A stretch of 64,000 bases of DNA from Macrocystis pyrifera (lineage: Eukaryota > Sar > Phaeophyceae > Laminariales > Laminariaceae), in NCBI GenBank assembly GCA_031763025.1, contig JASSKH010000010.1, positions 15,090,085 to 15,154,084 on the forward strand, given 5' to 3'. Under the pieces are notes generated by a model. The model was not told where the DNA came from, did not search any database, and saw only the letters and a program-made list of their open reading frames with translations. The position numbers were made by a program, and so were the translations under genes. This document shows, piece after piece, positions 10,549 through 22,400 of the stretch (its first letter is position 1; each line of letters begins with the position of its first letter).

Positions 10549-11687
10549 CAACCACGCCCTGAGACAGCATCATCAGAAGAGAAACCCAGAGACGCCAAAC
10601 TCCCTCCTGAGGGCCATTAAATAGTGTTATATCCTGCCGGCTCTGCTACACCCTCATGACGAATGAGTGAAGCGGCGTGAGAGATTGCGTCTGTTGAACG
10701 CAGTGATATCGCCCTTTTGCTCCTGTGGCTGATGAGACTTGGACACACCCGTCGGGCATCGGCAAGGCGTATTAACCCAGAGCACGAAGCGACCGACGAA
10801 TCGAAGTTCAAGAGGGGATCGTCGGCATGCCGCCACCCGGGGGGGGGTGTGACTGTGGCAGCACGCAACCTTCTCGGGGAACTGCGAGCGCCCGGCAGCG
10901 AGGCAACCTGGGAGCAGGTGAAGGCTAAAATCGCCGACGAAGATCCAACCTCTGTCTCCGAGGCAGCGACGGCAGCGGGAGCAGTAAGTACTTTCAGTAT
11001 ATGGAGGAGGCGAGCGGCCCAAACTTGCGCCTTAGGTCGCCCTCGATGTGGACGTTGGAGAACCTGCTTGATCTCCCGGGGACAGCAGAAGAATCTTTGT
11101 TCTTCGAGAACGGGTGCTCGACGAGTCAATTGACATAGCTGCCCCACCAACGCTCGCAGGCGAGCCTGTCCACAGAGGCTGGTGGGCTTGGGCTGTCATC
11201 TTCTGACGCACAGAGGGTGTCAGCATCCGTCGGGAGCATGGTAGCCACCGTACCGGAGGTTCATGTTGATCTCTCGGGCGCTGTAGGGAAGAAATTCCGG
11301 AGGGAGCTCCCTGACTCGGACTTCGTCCGCCACAGTTCGGGGAGCATCAAGGATCTCCGCGACGTGCACGGGGTACCGGAGGAGGCCATTTGGCGAACAT
11401 CGTGACGGGAAGCTGGAGGGACAGAGTCTTCCGAGCATGGGAGCAAGGTACCTCAGGGCAGTCGATTCTGGAAGTCCTACCAGCACACGACGCCGAAACG
11501 ACAAGCTCCAGCAAATCCCAGTACAGATTAAGAAACTGGTGAAACGGGTACCTTATGAAATGTACGTCGCTTCCTTGGAACAAGTTCCCGAGGGACGACA
11601 TCCCCGCGGGGAACGGGACACCTACACGGAGAGAAGAAGATGAAAGCTTTCGCCAAGGTCCGGAAAAGAAGCCAATTGGGACCAGGT
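10549..11687 (+). pseudogene. RLE-type LINE copy 4, internally deleted (RT missing)
   Basis: The start aligns with the LINE copy at 12.1-16.6 kb from its position ~13284 (AACCACGCCCTG word). It keeps the pre-RT segment (KRGSSACRHPGGGVTVAARN, then ATWEQVKAKIADEDP). It then jumps near 11000-11045 to the post-RT segment (WTLENLLDLPGTAEE in another frame, RMSASVGSMVATVPE-like, MYVASLEQVPEG). About 1.2 kb that would encode the RT fingers and palm is missing and replaced by about 40 unrelated bases. It ends at GGGACCAGG, where the GGGTC-rich hAT element begins. It cannot encode a polymerase; deletion after insertion is the simplest reading. Confidence 0.75.
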
Positions 11688-12710
11688 GTCGGGTCAGGAA
11701 GTGTTCAGAGTCCCACGGGTCGGGTTGGGTCGGGTCAAGAAGTTTTCAAATCTAACGGGTCGGGCAAGGACGGGTCAACAGCTGATGAAAACCTCGCGGC
11801 TCGGGTCAGGTCCTGACCCGCGAGAAACGGGTCACTTGCGGGTCGAGCCAGCATGACCCGCGAGTTCAATTGTATTCTGCTGACCCGCGGGTCGGACCCG
11901 CGCACCCGGCTCACGGATCCAACACTTGAAACTATTCCGACTCTCCTACCTAAAAGGCTTCTCTCGTACCAATACTCAATAATACTCATTTGGTATCATA
12001 TTAAAACATCAACATACCGCCTAATGCTTATATATGCATGCCCGCGTCCATCCATACCCAACCACATATTTATCGCTGCCGGGCGCACTAAAATGAATAT
12101 AGCAGCGGGGGTGACGCTGTCAGTAGGAGAGGCTTCGGTGTATGATGGCGACCCGCGAGTGAGGTGGCAGGCAGAGCCAGGAGATGCTGGTTATGTTGCC
12201 GCGGAAAACTTTCACACTGCCGGAGATGGAGATACCGCGGCATCGGGACACTTGTCCCCCCCTCCCAAGACAGCCCAATGCCACTCCAACGACGGCGGGA
12301 GCCACAACGGAAGGGACGGAACCGGCGCGGGAGAGCAACCCTTTAGCAGCGGAAGTGACACCACCGGGAGGTGAAGCCCCATCGCCAGAAGGGGAACCGG
12401 GGGTAAGAGGACAGGCGGAGCCAGGACATGCTGCTTCCGTAGCCCCGGAGAACCCCCACACCGCAAGGGACAGGGAGGCCACGGCGCCGGGACGCTCGCC
12501 CCCCCCCTCTGACACAACCCAATATCACCCCGGCAACAACTGGAGCAACTGCGTCCACGTCCACCGACGCAGTAGAGGGGGGGGGGGAGCGCAAGAGGCA
12601 GGCGAGGTCGACCGCGCGGATCTGGAAGGGGATCACGAGCGGCGATAAGTGGAAGCGGGGTCGCCACGAGCCGGGGGAGAATCTCTCGACCCGGGAGCGG
12701 CGAGCCGCCC

Positions 12711-13706
12711 ATGGCCCTTGGCGAGGAAGGGGGTGGCGAAGGAGTCAGTGAATTTCGCAGGGAAGGAGGGGACGGAGAAGGAGGAGGTCTAGCACCAGGG
12801 AGCGTATCGCAACTTCACGCTTTCATCGCAGGCGACCAAAGCGGTACGACCTGCGGGGGTTGTAGGGCAACGATTGCTCGGGGACACCGAGTGGTGGGGT
12901 CACCTTGTGGACGTCAACATGCAATGCATGCGAGGTGCGTGGTGAATGCAGTCAAGCGAGGCGGGGCGCAGGTGCCGCTGCTCTGCGGCGTTAGGGGATG
13001 CACAGCTCGTCATGGAAGACGGGAAGCACTAGAAGCGGCAGTTCAGTTAGACCCCGGACTGAGCGTTACGGCAGCGGGACTCGGAGAGAGACCTGACGAC
13101 CGCAAGGATGGGCGCTGGGATGGGCTCCTCTATCCCTGGGACCAAAATACGTTTGGGATCGCAGGACCACTCGACGGTGTTCCCCTTGAGGACTTCCAAC
13201 AACGCTTCGTCACTGTTATTAAAGTGCAATCAAGATTGGCTACTGCTCACGCCAAGCTTATCACCCACGTGCTTGGCCTCCTCAACCACGCCCTGGGAGA
13301 GCATCGCCCACACAGACAGTTGGAGACGCCGACCTCACTCTTGAGGTCAATCAAGCTTTGGTACATCCTCCCGGCTCTACTGCACTCGCAGGATGGCCGA
13401 GTGAAGCGGCGCGAGAGGTTCGCGTCTGTCGAACGCGGTGATCTCACCCTTCTACTCCCGTGCTTAATGGAGTATACCCGTCGAACATCGACAAGACAGA
13501 GGGGTCAACCTCGCGAAGTGACGGACGCTGATCTGTTCAAGAGGGCGTCTTCACCATGCCGCCATCCAGGGGGGGTGACTGTCGCAGCACGCAGCCTCCT
13601 CGCGGAACTACGCGCGCCGAGGAACGAGGAAACGTGGGAGCGAGTGAAAGCAAACTTCCCGAGGAGGATCAGAATGCCGTCTCCAAAGCAGCAGCGGCAG
13701 CGGTGA
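12711..13706 (+). pseudogene. RLE LINE 1: RING-like zinc module and pre-RT spacer
   Basis: A 331-residue frame. Residues about 45-95 hold the zinc module: CGGCRATIARGHRV, then CGRQHAMHARCVV, then CGVRGCTARHG. The spacing is CX2C ... HX2C ... CX4C. The rest (VTVAARSLLAELRAPRNEE, then ETWERVKANF) is shared with LINE copies 2 and 4 and leads into the RT in an overlapping frame. RING-like modules may bind nucleic acid or act as ubiquitin ligases; neither can be told here. The frame change into the RT at about 13680 shows decay of this copy. Confidence 0.6.
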
Positions 13707-13729
13707 CTGCAAGTTCCTCCGACCCGGAG

Positions 13730-14650
13730 GAAGGGAGTGAGCCCAAGTGGCGCCCGGAGGAAGAATTCGACCCACAGGTGGCCCTCGCGGTCATCAACTC
13801 TCGCAACGCGCTATCAGGCGCGGGAAGCGATGGCTTGCGCTTTTCGCACCTGCAGTCAATTATCAGGACTGGCATTGGGCGCGAAAACTTCGCGGCTGGC
13901 ATTGAAGCTTTCTGGAGAAGAATTATCGACGATCCAAACGCCTTTCCACCGGAATTCTGGCAGCTTTTCCTGCAATCCAACCTCACTGCCTTGGGTGAAA
14001 AATGCCGCCCCGTCTGCGTAGGGATGACATGGAGACGCCTTCTCACAGCCGGGACCATGCGGCAGTGGCGACCACGACTGGAGGAGACCAATCGCGAGGC
14101 GAGACAGTACCGTGAGTCGAGACAGTGCGGAGTCGGAGTATGAGGGGTGGTGGAGCAGGTAGCGCTACGCGCCCGGGTACACCACGAGGCAAAAGACTGG
14201 CTGATTCTCACAGACTGCTCCAACGCCTTCAACACCGTGTAACGGACGGCTGTGCAGGCAGAGGTAGCCACCTGCGCGCCTGCGCTTACACCGTTCGTGA
14301 CAAAGTGTTACGGGGAAAGAACTGCTCCCGTGTTCTTCCAGGTGGAATCGGGAGAAAGGCGCAAGATCGAATGCTCCAGTGGGGTACAGCAAGGGGATGC
14401 CATGGGGCCGGCGTTGTTCTGCATGCCTCTCTTACCGGTGCTGAAGCGGACCCGAGCGGAGTTAGAGCCAAAAGGAGTGGAGGCATTCGCCTACTTAGAC
14501 GACATCAGCATCGGAATGACGGAAATCACACCCGATACTGTGGAAGTTGTGCCTTTCCTACAGCGTGAGCTGTCCAACATTGGCATTGCAATCAATCCGA
14601 GCAAAACGGTTGCCTTGCCCCCGAAGGAGCACGTACCTACGCCGGAATAA
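13730..14650 (+). pseudogene. RLE LINE 1: reverse transcriptase domain, disrupted
   Basis: RT landmarks are clear across two frames: PPEFWQLFLQSNLTALGEKC with RPVCVGMTWRRL (fingers), LTDCSNAFNTV (motif A, catalytic Asp), ECSSGVQQGDAMGPALF (motif B), FAYLDDISIGM (motif C, YLDD), and GIAINPSKTVALP (motif D). A TAA interrupts just after motif A (about 14240), and a frame change lies near 14140. The first frame ends with PTPE followed by TAA at about 14648. The sequence then continues in frame as thumb-like helices. Confidence 0.75.
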
Positions 14651-15424
14651 ATCGCCCTTCTTGAAGGTATTGGCGTCCGCATCGCGGAACAGGATGGAGT
14701 AAAGGTGGTTGGGGTTCCCGTCGGCACCGACGAATACGCGATGGAGAGCGCAATGGAGATAGTCCACAACGGGGAGCGGAACAACTCGCGCGGATGCTAC
14801 CACGTATGCCAGACAAGCAAGCAGCCAACCTGATTGCCACCGGCTCTATAGTGCAACGGACCGCCTATATAGAAAGAGTGATGGACCCGGAAATGCCCCT
14901 GCCCGCATGCTTAAAAGAAGACGGCAACGCGATGTGGATGCTGGAGAAATTGCTTGATCTCCCGGGGACAGCAAAAGAAACGTCGTTCTTCGAGAATGGG
15001 TGCCCAACAAATCAGTTGGTCTTGCAGCCCTACCAACAGGCGCAGGCAAGACTGACCACGGGGGCCGGAGGGTTTGGACTGGCGTCAGCTGAAGCCCGGA
15101 GGAAGTCAGCGTCCGTCGGAAGCTTGGTAATGACGGTGACGGAGGGTGCTTGCTGACCTGTTCGGCACTATCGGGGACAAAGTCCGGAGGGAGCTCCCCG
15201 ATTCAGACCTGGTCCGGCGCATTTGGAACAGCATCAGGGACCTCCGCGATGTGCTTGGGGTTTCAGAAGAAGCCGTGGCGAACATCGTGCCGGAAAGCTG
15301 GCGGGATAGAGCATTTCGAGGAGGAGAAGAAGAGGCCTCGGGGTTGTCGGTTGCGGAAGTGTTGCCGGCACACGATGCCGAATCTATCAGCTCCAGCTAA
15401 GCGCAGCATAGACTGGGGAAGCTG

Positions 15425-16387
15425 GTGAATCGAGTCCGTTGTGAGAGATACGTTGCTTCACTGGACCAGCTCCCCGTTGAGACGACGACCCAGCGAGGCA
15501 CGGGTAACCCACAAGAAGAGAAAGAGTCGAGGGGTCTGGCCAAGGCCTGGCAACGGAGCCAATCGGGACCAGGGGCTACTGCATTCCTAAGGGCGAGACC
15601 TGTCGACTCGGCCAGAGTCATCCCACCGTCAGAGTTTGTGGCTGCGGGAAGGCGGTTTCTGGGGATTGAGGAGTTCCTGGCAGCAAGGTGCCCCTGCTGC
15701 GGTGCAACGGAGGCTAATACGCGACATGCACGATTATGTCATCGATCGGGCGCGCAAGTAAACCACCACCAGCCTCTGGTGCACGCGCTCTCCCGCACCT
15801 TCAAGAGGATGTCCATCCGCCACTAAATGGAAAGCGGAGCCCCTTTCCACGCAAACAGGGATCTCCGCATGGACATCATCATCGAGGCAGGAGGACTCCG
15901 AGATGCTACGGCATCAGAGTATCGCGATAAAGCGATACTCCTAGGCGTCACGTATGCGGATCCACAAGCGGGGGTCCACATGCGGGCAGGCAGCGCTGAC
16001 CGAGACGGATCAGCTGCTTCCACTTCTGAGGCGTGCAAGCGCAGTCACTACGCTCGTCCGGGACAGGTGTCCTTCGACGAGCGCAGCTACAAACTCGCCA
16101 CCCTCGCGGTGGAAAGCTTTGGGCGCCTCGGAAAGGAAAGCAGCGATCTAATTGATCAGTTGGCGACAAGCATAGTTGGAGGGACGAACAGATCGTCCCT
16201 GGCGCGGAAGGGCGTCTGCAAAAAACGCCTTTTCCAGATCATCTCCGTGACCACAAAGGTCGCGATTTCACGTAGAGTACATAGATATAAACTTGCCCTG
16301 AGGGACCGCCAGGCCGCTAGGGGAAGGGAGGAAGAAGCCGGAGGAATGCGGCCAATGACATGGGGATGGAACGTCGATAAGGAATAG
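15425..16387 (+). pseudogene. RLE LINE 1: CCHC knuckle and restriction-like endonuclease
   Basis: After a helical linker comes CPCCGATEANTRHARLC (CX2C...H...C), then HHQPLVHALSRTFKRMSI, then RMDIIIEAGG ... KAILLGVTYADP. The last pair fits the D...(D/E)-X-K-like core of restriction-like endonucleases (RLE) in R2/CRE-group LINEs. In the sister copy the same place reads AILLDVTYADP, so the Asp of the second strand is Gly here and activity is doubtful. A TAA separates the knuckle from the endonuclease at about 15825. The tail GMRPMTWGW closes the protein before a TAG. Confidence 0.7.
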
Positions 16388-16946
16388 AATATACTATACT
16401 GGTAGCTAAAATGAAATGTTGTGGGGAATCGGAATTTGGAAACGACAGGCAGAAAAGTGCATGAGGGATACTACTGATTTACGGAAGTAAAATTGGTTTA
16501 TATAGGAACAGCATCTACGCTATTTTGTCAGAAGGCAAGCATAATAATAATATTAAATTGAACGGCATCTACGCTATTTTGTCAGAAGGCAAGCTTAATG
16601 ATAATAATAACATTATATTGATTTTTGAAGTGTCGACCCACGGGCCGGATCCGCGGATCGAACCCGCGGGTCAAGACAATAAATGCTCTCGTGGGTCAGA
16701 GTGACCCGACCCGCATGGAATCCGTGCCTCGCGGGCCAATCGCAAGGTGGCGGGTCGGGGTCAAAAAAATTTCGAATCTCACTGGTCGGGTCGGGTCGGG
16801 TCGGGCTAACAGGTTCTTAAATATCGCGGGTCGGGTCGGGTCGGGTCAAGAGGCTTTCAAAATCTCGCAGGGTCGGGTTGGATCAAGTGCACACACCTCA
16901 AAATTTTCGTGGGTCGGGTCGGGTCAGCTGACCCGCCCCGACCCGA

Positions 16947-18414
16947 TGTTATGATACTGCTTTGTGTGAGGTTCAAAGCCCGGTAACTACCTGGGTTCAG
17001 TCACTGGGAACGTATTTGTAGTACTTGGAAGGCGTATCTTAGATGAAAAACCAGGGGTTTTCCAGAGGCGCACGAGCTTGGTCTCAGTCTCCGCGTGCAC
17101 GAAAGGAATAAAACTGCTCTTCTTCTATAGCTAAGCAAACAACACATGTGAGTACAATGTTTATCGACTTAAAATGCAGACCTGTCCAGGGATACAAAGT
17201 GTCCCGCAAGTTTGATCTTAACAAGTGGCGTCGTCGGAGTAACGACGAGCGGTTTCTGGCACCCGGCTATGGTTGCGTATCGCACGCCGATTGGCTCCGC
17301 CGATACAGCAACACTGTACTTCCCAACGGGGCCCACTTTTGGTACAAGGGCGACGATGGTCTGTAGTGGCTCGGGAAAATCAGCGCAACTACAAGGACGG
17401 ATGGAGTATATTTGGTTCGATGTTTGGACGACCCGGGACCAATCAGGCTTCCTCTTTCTCCGGCGCGCTACACGACTTTGACGAGAGCTGTACGAGGTTC
17501 TTGGTGTCTGCAATTCACTTGGCTAGCGCGTTTACACGGGGGGTCCAGCGTAACGTAGATGAATCTCGAGGTGCCGCCGTGGATAGCTGATTTTCGCTTC
17601 TTGACTGCACTCGTTATTTAGTTATTTTTTGTCGTCTTCCTGGGTCTTGGGGGATGAATTTTTGTCTGCCCGATATGTTTCTGGTGTGTTTTCTTTTTTT
17701 TTTGACTGGGTTGGGCATGTGTTTTTGCGTATTCTGTCCTGCCTACCCCCCCCGCTCAGTGTTGGGACTGGTCTGGGCACTCGGCCGCTCAAGTGCGGCC
17801 CAGGACGCGCTTTCAGAGTCGTGGACTGGGTTTAGGTGGTTCTTGCCGTCTTCCGTGATATTTTTTCTTTTTCGTTCCCGTACTCACTTTTCTCTTTTCC
17901 GTGCATCTTCCTCGCCTCCCCCCCCGTGCGGGCGGCATGGCGATGGCTTTCATCGACGATTTCTTCCTGCCCCTTAAGGTTAGGTCTTCCCTTTATTTTT
18001 CCACGTACTTTGCCAGCTTCGTTGCCTCGCCGTTCAAAGGTGTGGGACATCTTCGACTCATGCTCTAGTTCGTGGAATCGGGGTTTCCACGAATTTCCCA
18101 TAATTCTGCATATACGGCTCATCAGAGTGGGCTAGTGTTATGATACTGCCTTGTGTGAGGTTGAAAGCCCGGTAACTACCTGGGTTCAGTCACTGGGAAC
18201 GTATTTGTAGTACTTGGAAGGCGTATCTTAGATGGAAAACCAGGGGTGTTTTCCAGAGGCGCACGAGCTTGGTCTCAGTCTCCGCGTGCACGAAAGGAAT
18301 AAAACTGCTCTTCTTCTATAGCTAAGCAAACGACACATGCGAGTACAATGCTTACCGACTTAAAATGCAGACCTGTCTAGGGATACAAAGTGTCCCGCAA
18401 GTTTGATCTTAACA
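16947..18414 (+). mobile_element. Short non-autonomous LTR retroelement (fossil) with tRNA-Ser-type primer site
   Basis: Two direct repeats of about 278 bp (16947-17223 and 18136-18414) start TGTTATGATACTG and end CTTAACA, giving the TG...CA rule. CCGA flanks both sides, a probable target duplication hidden in the pentamer array. Two bases after the left LTR lies TGGCGTCGTCGG (17226-17237). This is the exact complement of the 3' end of the tRNA-Ser-like sequence at 43129-43140, including CCA, so it should be the primer binding site. The internal region is only 0.9 kb with no gag or pol, so it is a TRIM-like element. The LTRs differ at few positions, implying a fairly recent insertion. Confidence 0.75.
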
Positions 18415-18724
18415 CCGACCCGCGAGGTTTGACCTGACCCGCGAAAAGCCCTGATTTTTTCACCACAGTGTGGCTTTAGTTGCTAGGGCTCTGTCAGTCA
18501 CAGAATATCTGATATATATGCTATTCATCCAATCAGTTGACCACTCATGTCGTCGACGGCTGTCTTTAATTTGCTTTCCGTACGAGTATAACGAATTCTT
18601 GGTATGCGCATCAGGTATGTATGCACCAGGTATACAGCTAGCGTATGGCGTGGTACCGTATTTAGAGTTGCAACATACTCACAGCTATATTATAGCTGAC
18701 GTATAATAATTTCCTAGTTTTATT

Positions 18725-19150
18725 TTTTATAAATTTTGAAATACGTCAGCTGTGAGTTCGACTGATTAAATAGTTGATACTCAACTCTGCAAGCTGCGTA
18801 ATATACGCCTCGTATATATTCCATTTTTACCGAATTTTACATTTTATAAATTTTGAAATACGTCAGCTGTGAGTTCGACTGATTAAATAGTTCATACTCA
18901 ACTTTGCAAGCTGCGTAATACGTCTCGTCTGTATTATTCCATTTTCCCCGTTTTACAAGTATTGTGATATAAACCGAACGCGCGTATTCTATATGTAATT
19001 CCTTGTCAAAGATATAGGCCAGCGGCTCCCCTGGATGCTGCCCGGGTCAACAGGACAATTTTAAATAATCATTCTGCGCACTGATACTATATAATAACCC
19101 GAACAAGGGATAATGTGATGTTGCAACATGTTGCAACCTTTTATTAAAAC
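18725..19150. repeat. Dispersed repeat R1, uninterrupted copy with two ~118-bp tandem units
   Basis: Units starting near 18738 and 18856 share GAAATACGTCAGCTGTGAGT, TACTCAACT, GCAAGCTGCG and CTCGT words. They lead to CGAACGCGCGTATTCTATAT, GTAATTCCTTGTCAAAG and CCCCTGGATGCTGCCC. Another copy at 58530-58693 plus 61942-62110 is split by RLE LINE 3; a short piece lies at 62510-62600. An 18-bp palindrome, GTTGCAACATGTTGCAAC, lies near 19121. From 19150 to 19497 is presumed 5' flank of the GRK gene, without a recognisable promoter motif. Confidence 0.6.
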
Positions 19151-19497
19151 ATAGCTGGTACCTGGTACATATTTACGTGGCTTTTGTGGACTACTATCAG
19201 GTTGGTATGAAATTACTGCCAGAGTGTTGTTAGTTCTGTCACGATTGACAGTATTGCCGGGAATATGGTACGAAGTGTACAGCAGTGCAGAGTACATATC
19301 ATAGCAGCAGCAACAACGTTTCGCGTTTGGCGTTTTGGCCAGATTCTCGACTCTCGAATCTCAACGCGTACTCGGTATCGGTTACAAAATTCAAAATTCG
19401 AACCGGAATAAAACATGACAAAGAACGCTCACGAATATCTCCATAACTCTTGAAGTCGGGAGGGGGTTCGCGTGATGGTGCTCAATGGCGAACCAGC

Positions 19498-22400
19498 ATG
19501 GAAGAGTTGCAGGATGCCATCGAAGACGTGCAATACCTGCAAGCGGTAAACTCGAAGGACAGTGGCCCCAGCCCGACGGAGCCATGGCCATTCCCCAGCG
19601 AGAAGGCGCTGGAAGAATTCAACACCGAGAGCCTTCAGGGAGACGAGCAGTGTTACTCGCTGGAAAGGATTTGTGCCGGAATCCTTGGGCTATACCTGGT
19701 ACGAGCGGTAGCATCGCTTGCAGCAATCGGTTTCGCCTTCAATCACATTCGCAATCGAGTGCTCACTGCCACGTTGACTTTTCTTTCGTTGCTTCACGAT
19801 GCACAGTTCGGCACGTTTTGCTCCGAGATGAGGGAGCTCAGCAAGTTCGAGTTCATCCTGGACGTCATCCGATATCGGGTGAGGAATTATGAACCCTCCG
19901 TGGAACTACAGCAGTACTGTAAACTTGCGGCGTTCTGTCTTACACTACTACTGTAATGCTACAGATATACCTGGTACCTGGTATCGTACCTTACACTTCT
20001 GTATTTGTAGGTATGATATGTCCAGTTCTTATGGGGTCTCCCACAATCAGCACTGATGCCAAATGGTTATTTCCGAAAGACGTTACACGCAGTTGAGCCT
20101 TGAGCAGCTTCAAAGTTGGCTTCCCGCGTCTTCGTTTTTCGCGACCGCCTGTATCGGGACAGCCGAGACAGTGTGGGGGTGGGGAGAAGAGAGTGCCCAA
20201 TCTGAGCGCAGACTTGGGCTTGTTGAACAGCGGTAACTTGTTACTGGTACGAATGATACCATTAGTACTAATGCAATGGTATCGGTACGGTGGCCTTCCT
20301 TGAAAGCGTGGCTTATTTCGCCGTTAGCCGTGGCTGGTATCAGAAGGGTTCCAAAGCCAAAAGGGAGAAGCAACAAGTTCATTATTTGGCTCTGTCGCGT
20401 GTACGGTAGGCACCTCATTCCTCCAACACAAACACGACGCTCAGGTCGATTATCACTACTGAAATACTCTTATGTGAGCAGAAAGCATTAAGCGATACAT
20501 ACCGATACCAGGTATGTACGAGCATCAGGGTTTGTTGTTATGAAATATATCATACCAATCAGTGTAGACTCGTAAAGTCAGTTAAAAAGTTGAGTTTCTT
20601 CGTGAAATGTCAAGCCCCACCGTCGCTGTGATCCGCTGCCATGTGCTCCCGTCTGCAGCGATTGAGAACCCCAAATCTCCGGCTAAGGTTTGCCCAGGGG
20701 ATAATCCACAAATTCCTGGACGATGCCAATTCCACCCAAGAGGAGGTAAGAGCGTTTTCGGGACGTGCTGTACATAATGCTGTATTGACGGGGGGAGAAA
20801 CGTGGTAACATCGCATTTTTTCCGCCTTGAACTCGACAACAGTAGGTAATCGAACTCCACGGCGGGTGTAGAACGTCGAACAAAATATGTTATGCCGTGT
20901 TGATTACTGTATTTTCCTCATAGTGCGGTACTTTTTAATTTTCAATGGTGAGGGTTACGTATTATCTGAGGCTCTTGAACAAGCAGACGGGAGTATAATA
21001 TGATAGGCTCCTATCATATACTGGTTGGTACCAGGTACCTGCTGTAGGATGAGCAACATGTACGGGTTAATACCAGTTTCTACCCTTACATAAATTGCAG
21101 TCATATACCTGACAGTACCAGATATCAGCCACCCAGTCGTCGTGCGTGCGCTCTGCGTTGCATCGTTTTACGACAGGCGGACGTGCTTGTCGACAAGGCA
21201 CCATTACGGCGAGGAAGCTCGACACCGGCTTGCCTGATGGAGCTCGCGCGAGTGCGCTCCGACACTCGAACGGATGGCGGCGCTGGGGTCTGTCGACTGG
21301 GTGTTATTGGGCCAGCGGTGGACCGACTGGTGAACTTGCTTCTGGTGAGCTACGAGCATGTCGTATGTCTCGCAAGCATGTCAGGCCTGAGGCGTCTCAT
21401 TTTTTGTACTTCGTATATAGGTCCCTTCAAGTGCTACAAACTCCAGAGCACTTCAGAAAAATACCTAGAGTTATGGATCACTCTCTTGCTCCCGCTGTGA
21501 AAACAAGTTTTTTTAATCTAATTGTGTCTCAAGTTTCTAGGCGCGCGGTCGTGCCTGCCTGCCCTCGCTGTGCGTATATTTTTGAAACGGGGCGCTACCG
21601 TCGAGCACCATGCCCACACTATACAGTATATACCTGGTGTACCGCAAACCTCCTTGGTAAGTTTGGGTGTAGTTGTACTTTACTCGAGCAGTGTAAAAGC
21701 GTGCCCGGGCAAGAATATTGATGCTGCTGTGCAGGGAAACACGACTGGAATCCAGTTTTAGGCTTTCCTCCCTGGTAAATGAGCTATTTGGTGATCCCCT
21801 GCCTTCTTGCTACAGAGGAATTCCGCTGCATACAGCAGTACAATGCTGTCCGCCCAACCTCTGCACTCTGTTCTCCGCCTTCGTTCCCAGCGATGGACAT
21901 GAAGCCTAAGGTTTTTTTTTTGTATGTCGTCACAATGTTGGTCAACATCAGAGTTAGTATACGTAGGGGTACGGAGTATTGTTCGGAGACGCCGTCACAA
22001 ATCATTCCCCACAAGCAAGTAAATCACACTCATATTTATTTCGCTAGCCCATTGTATTTAGTGGTAGTGTCACAAAAAAACGATAAGGTCGTGTGAATAA
22101 AAAGCAATCGTCTCTCCAGTGTGACTTGCCATGAGGACCAAAGAAAACAATACTGCCGGTGTATAACAGTTCTCTTTTCTCCTTGTTGTACTCTCGGAAT
22201 GCCTTCCAACACCGCCGTGCATGAATTGCTCAATTGTTCTTTGCCGCAGCCAACGGCGCGCGCAAGTTGCGGCGGCGATAGCAGTGGAGCAATACCAGGC
22301 ACGTCGTGTAGAAACGGCAACGACGACAAGAGCGGCGGGTGTTCGCAGGTTGACACCGCGGACATCAGCGACGCAGACAACGACGACCAGCCGGAGACAG

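Larger units (their letters stand above)
12099..16610 (+). mobile_element. RLE-type LINE copy 1 (5'-truncated, decayed)
   Basis: A 4.5-kb non-LTR retrotransposon inserted in the hAT element; the undamaged hAT copy at 31.1-32.0 kb shows where host sequence resumes. It begins inside a proline-rich linker, so the upstream domains present in copy 2 are missing. In order it carries a RING-like zinc module (about 12830-13010), a spacer, the RT (about 13780-14650), an alpha-helical linker, a CCHC knuckle (about 15690-15750), and a PD-(D/E)XK-like endonuclease (about 15830-16385). The 3' UTR ends GGCAAGC plus a short AAT-rich tail, with part of the tail sequence duplicated. Several frameshifts and in-frame TAA codons split the coding region. 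Confidence 0.8.
11688..18452 (+). mobile_element. hAT-type GGGTC-rich non-autonomous element, split by a LINE and an LTR element
   Basis: Three blocks (11688-12098, about 16611-16946, and 18415-18452) are together the reverse complement of the complete hAT-type element at 31139-32027. Matching parts are the GGGTC pentamer arrays, then GGCTTCTCTCGT, GCATGCCCGC and TCCATCCATACC, then TTTTTGAAGTGTCGACCC, more pentamers, and finally TGACCCGCGAAAAGCCCTG at the right end. The left terminal inverted repeat is absent; the block begins directly at the end of LINE copy 4. The first gap holds RLE LINE copy 1. The second holds a 1.47-kb LTR element. Confidence 0.65.

Noticed and set aside
17629-18135. 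Membrane-like frames inside the short LTR element
   Set aside because: Pyrimidine-rich sequence gives Phe/Leu-rich frames, with no family motif and no known capsid or polymerase signature.
21146-21761. Frames of 79-191 codons in GRK intron 2
   Set aside because: No RGS or kinase similarity and no splice arrangement that improves the GRK model. I could not exclude a very small exon.
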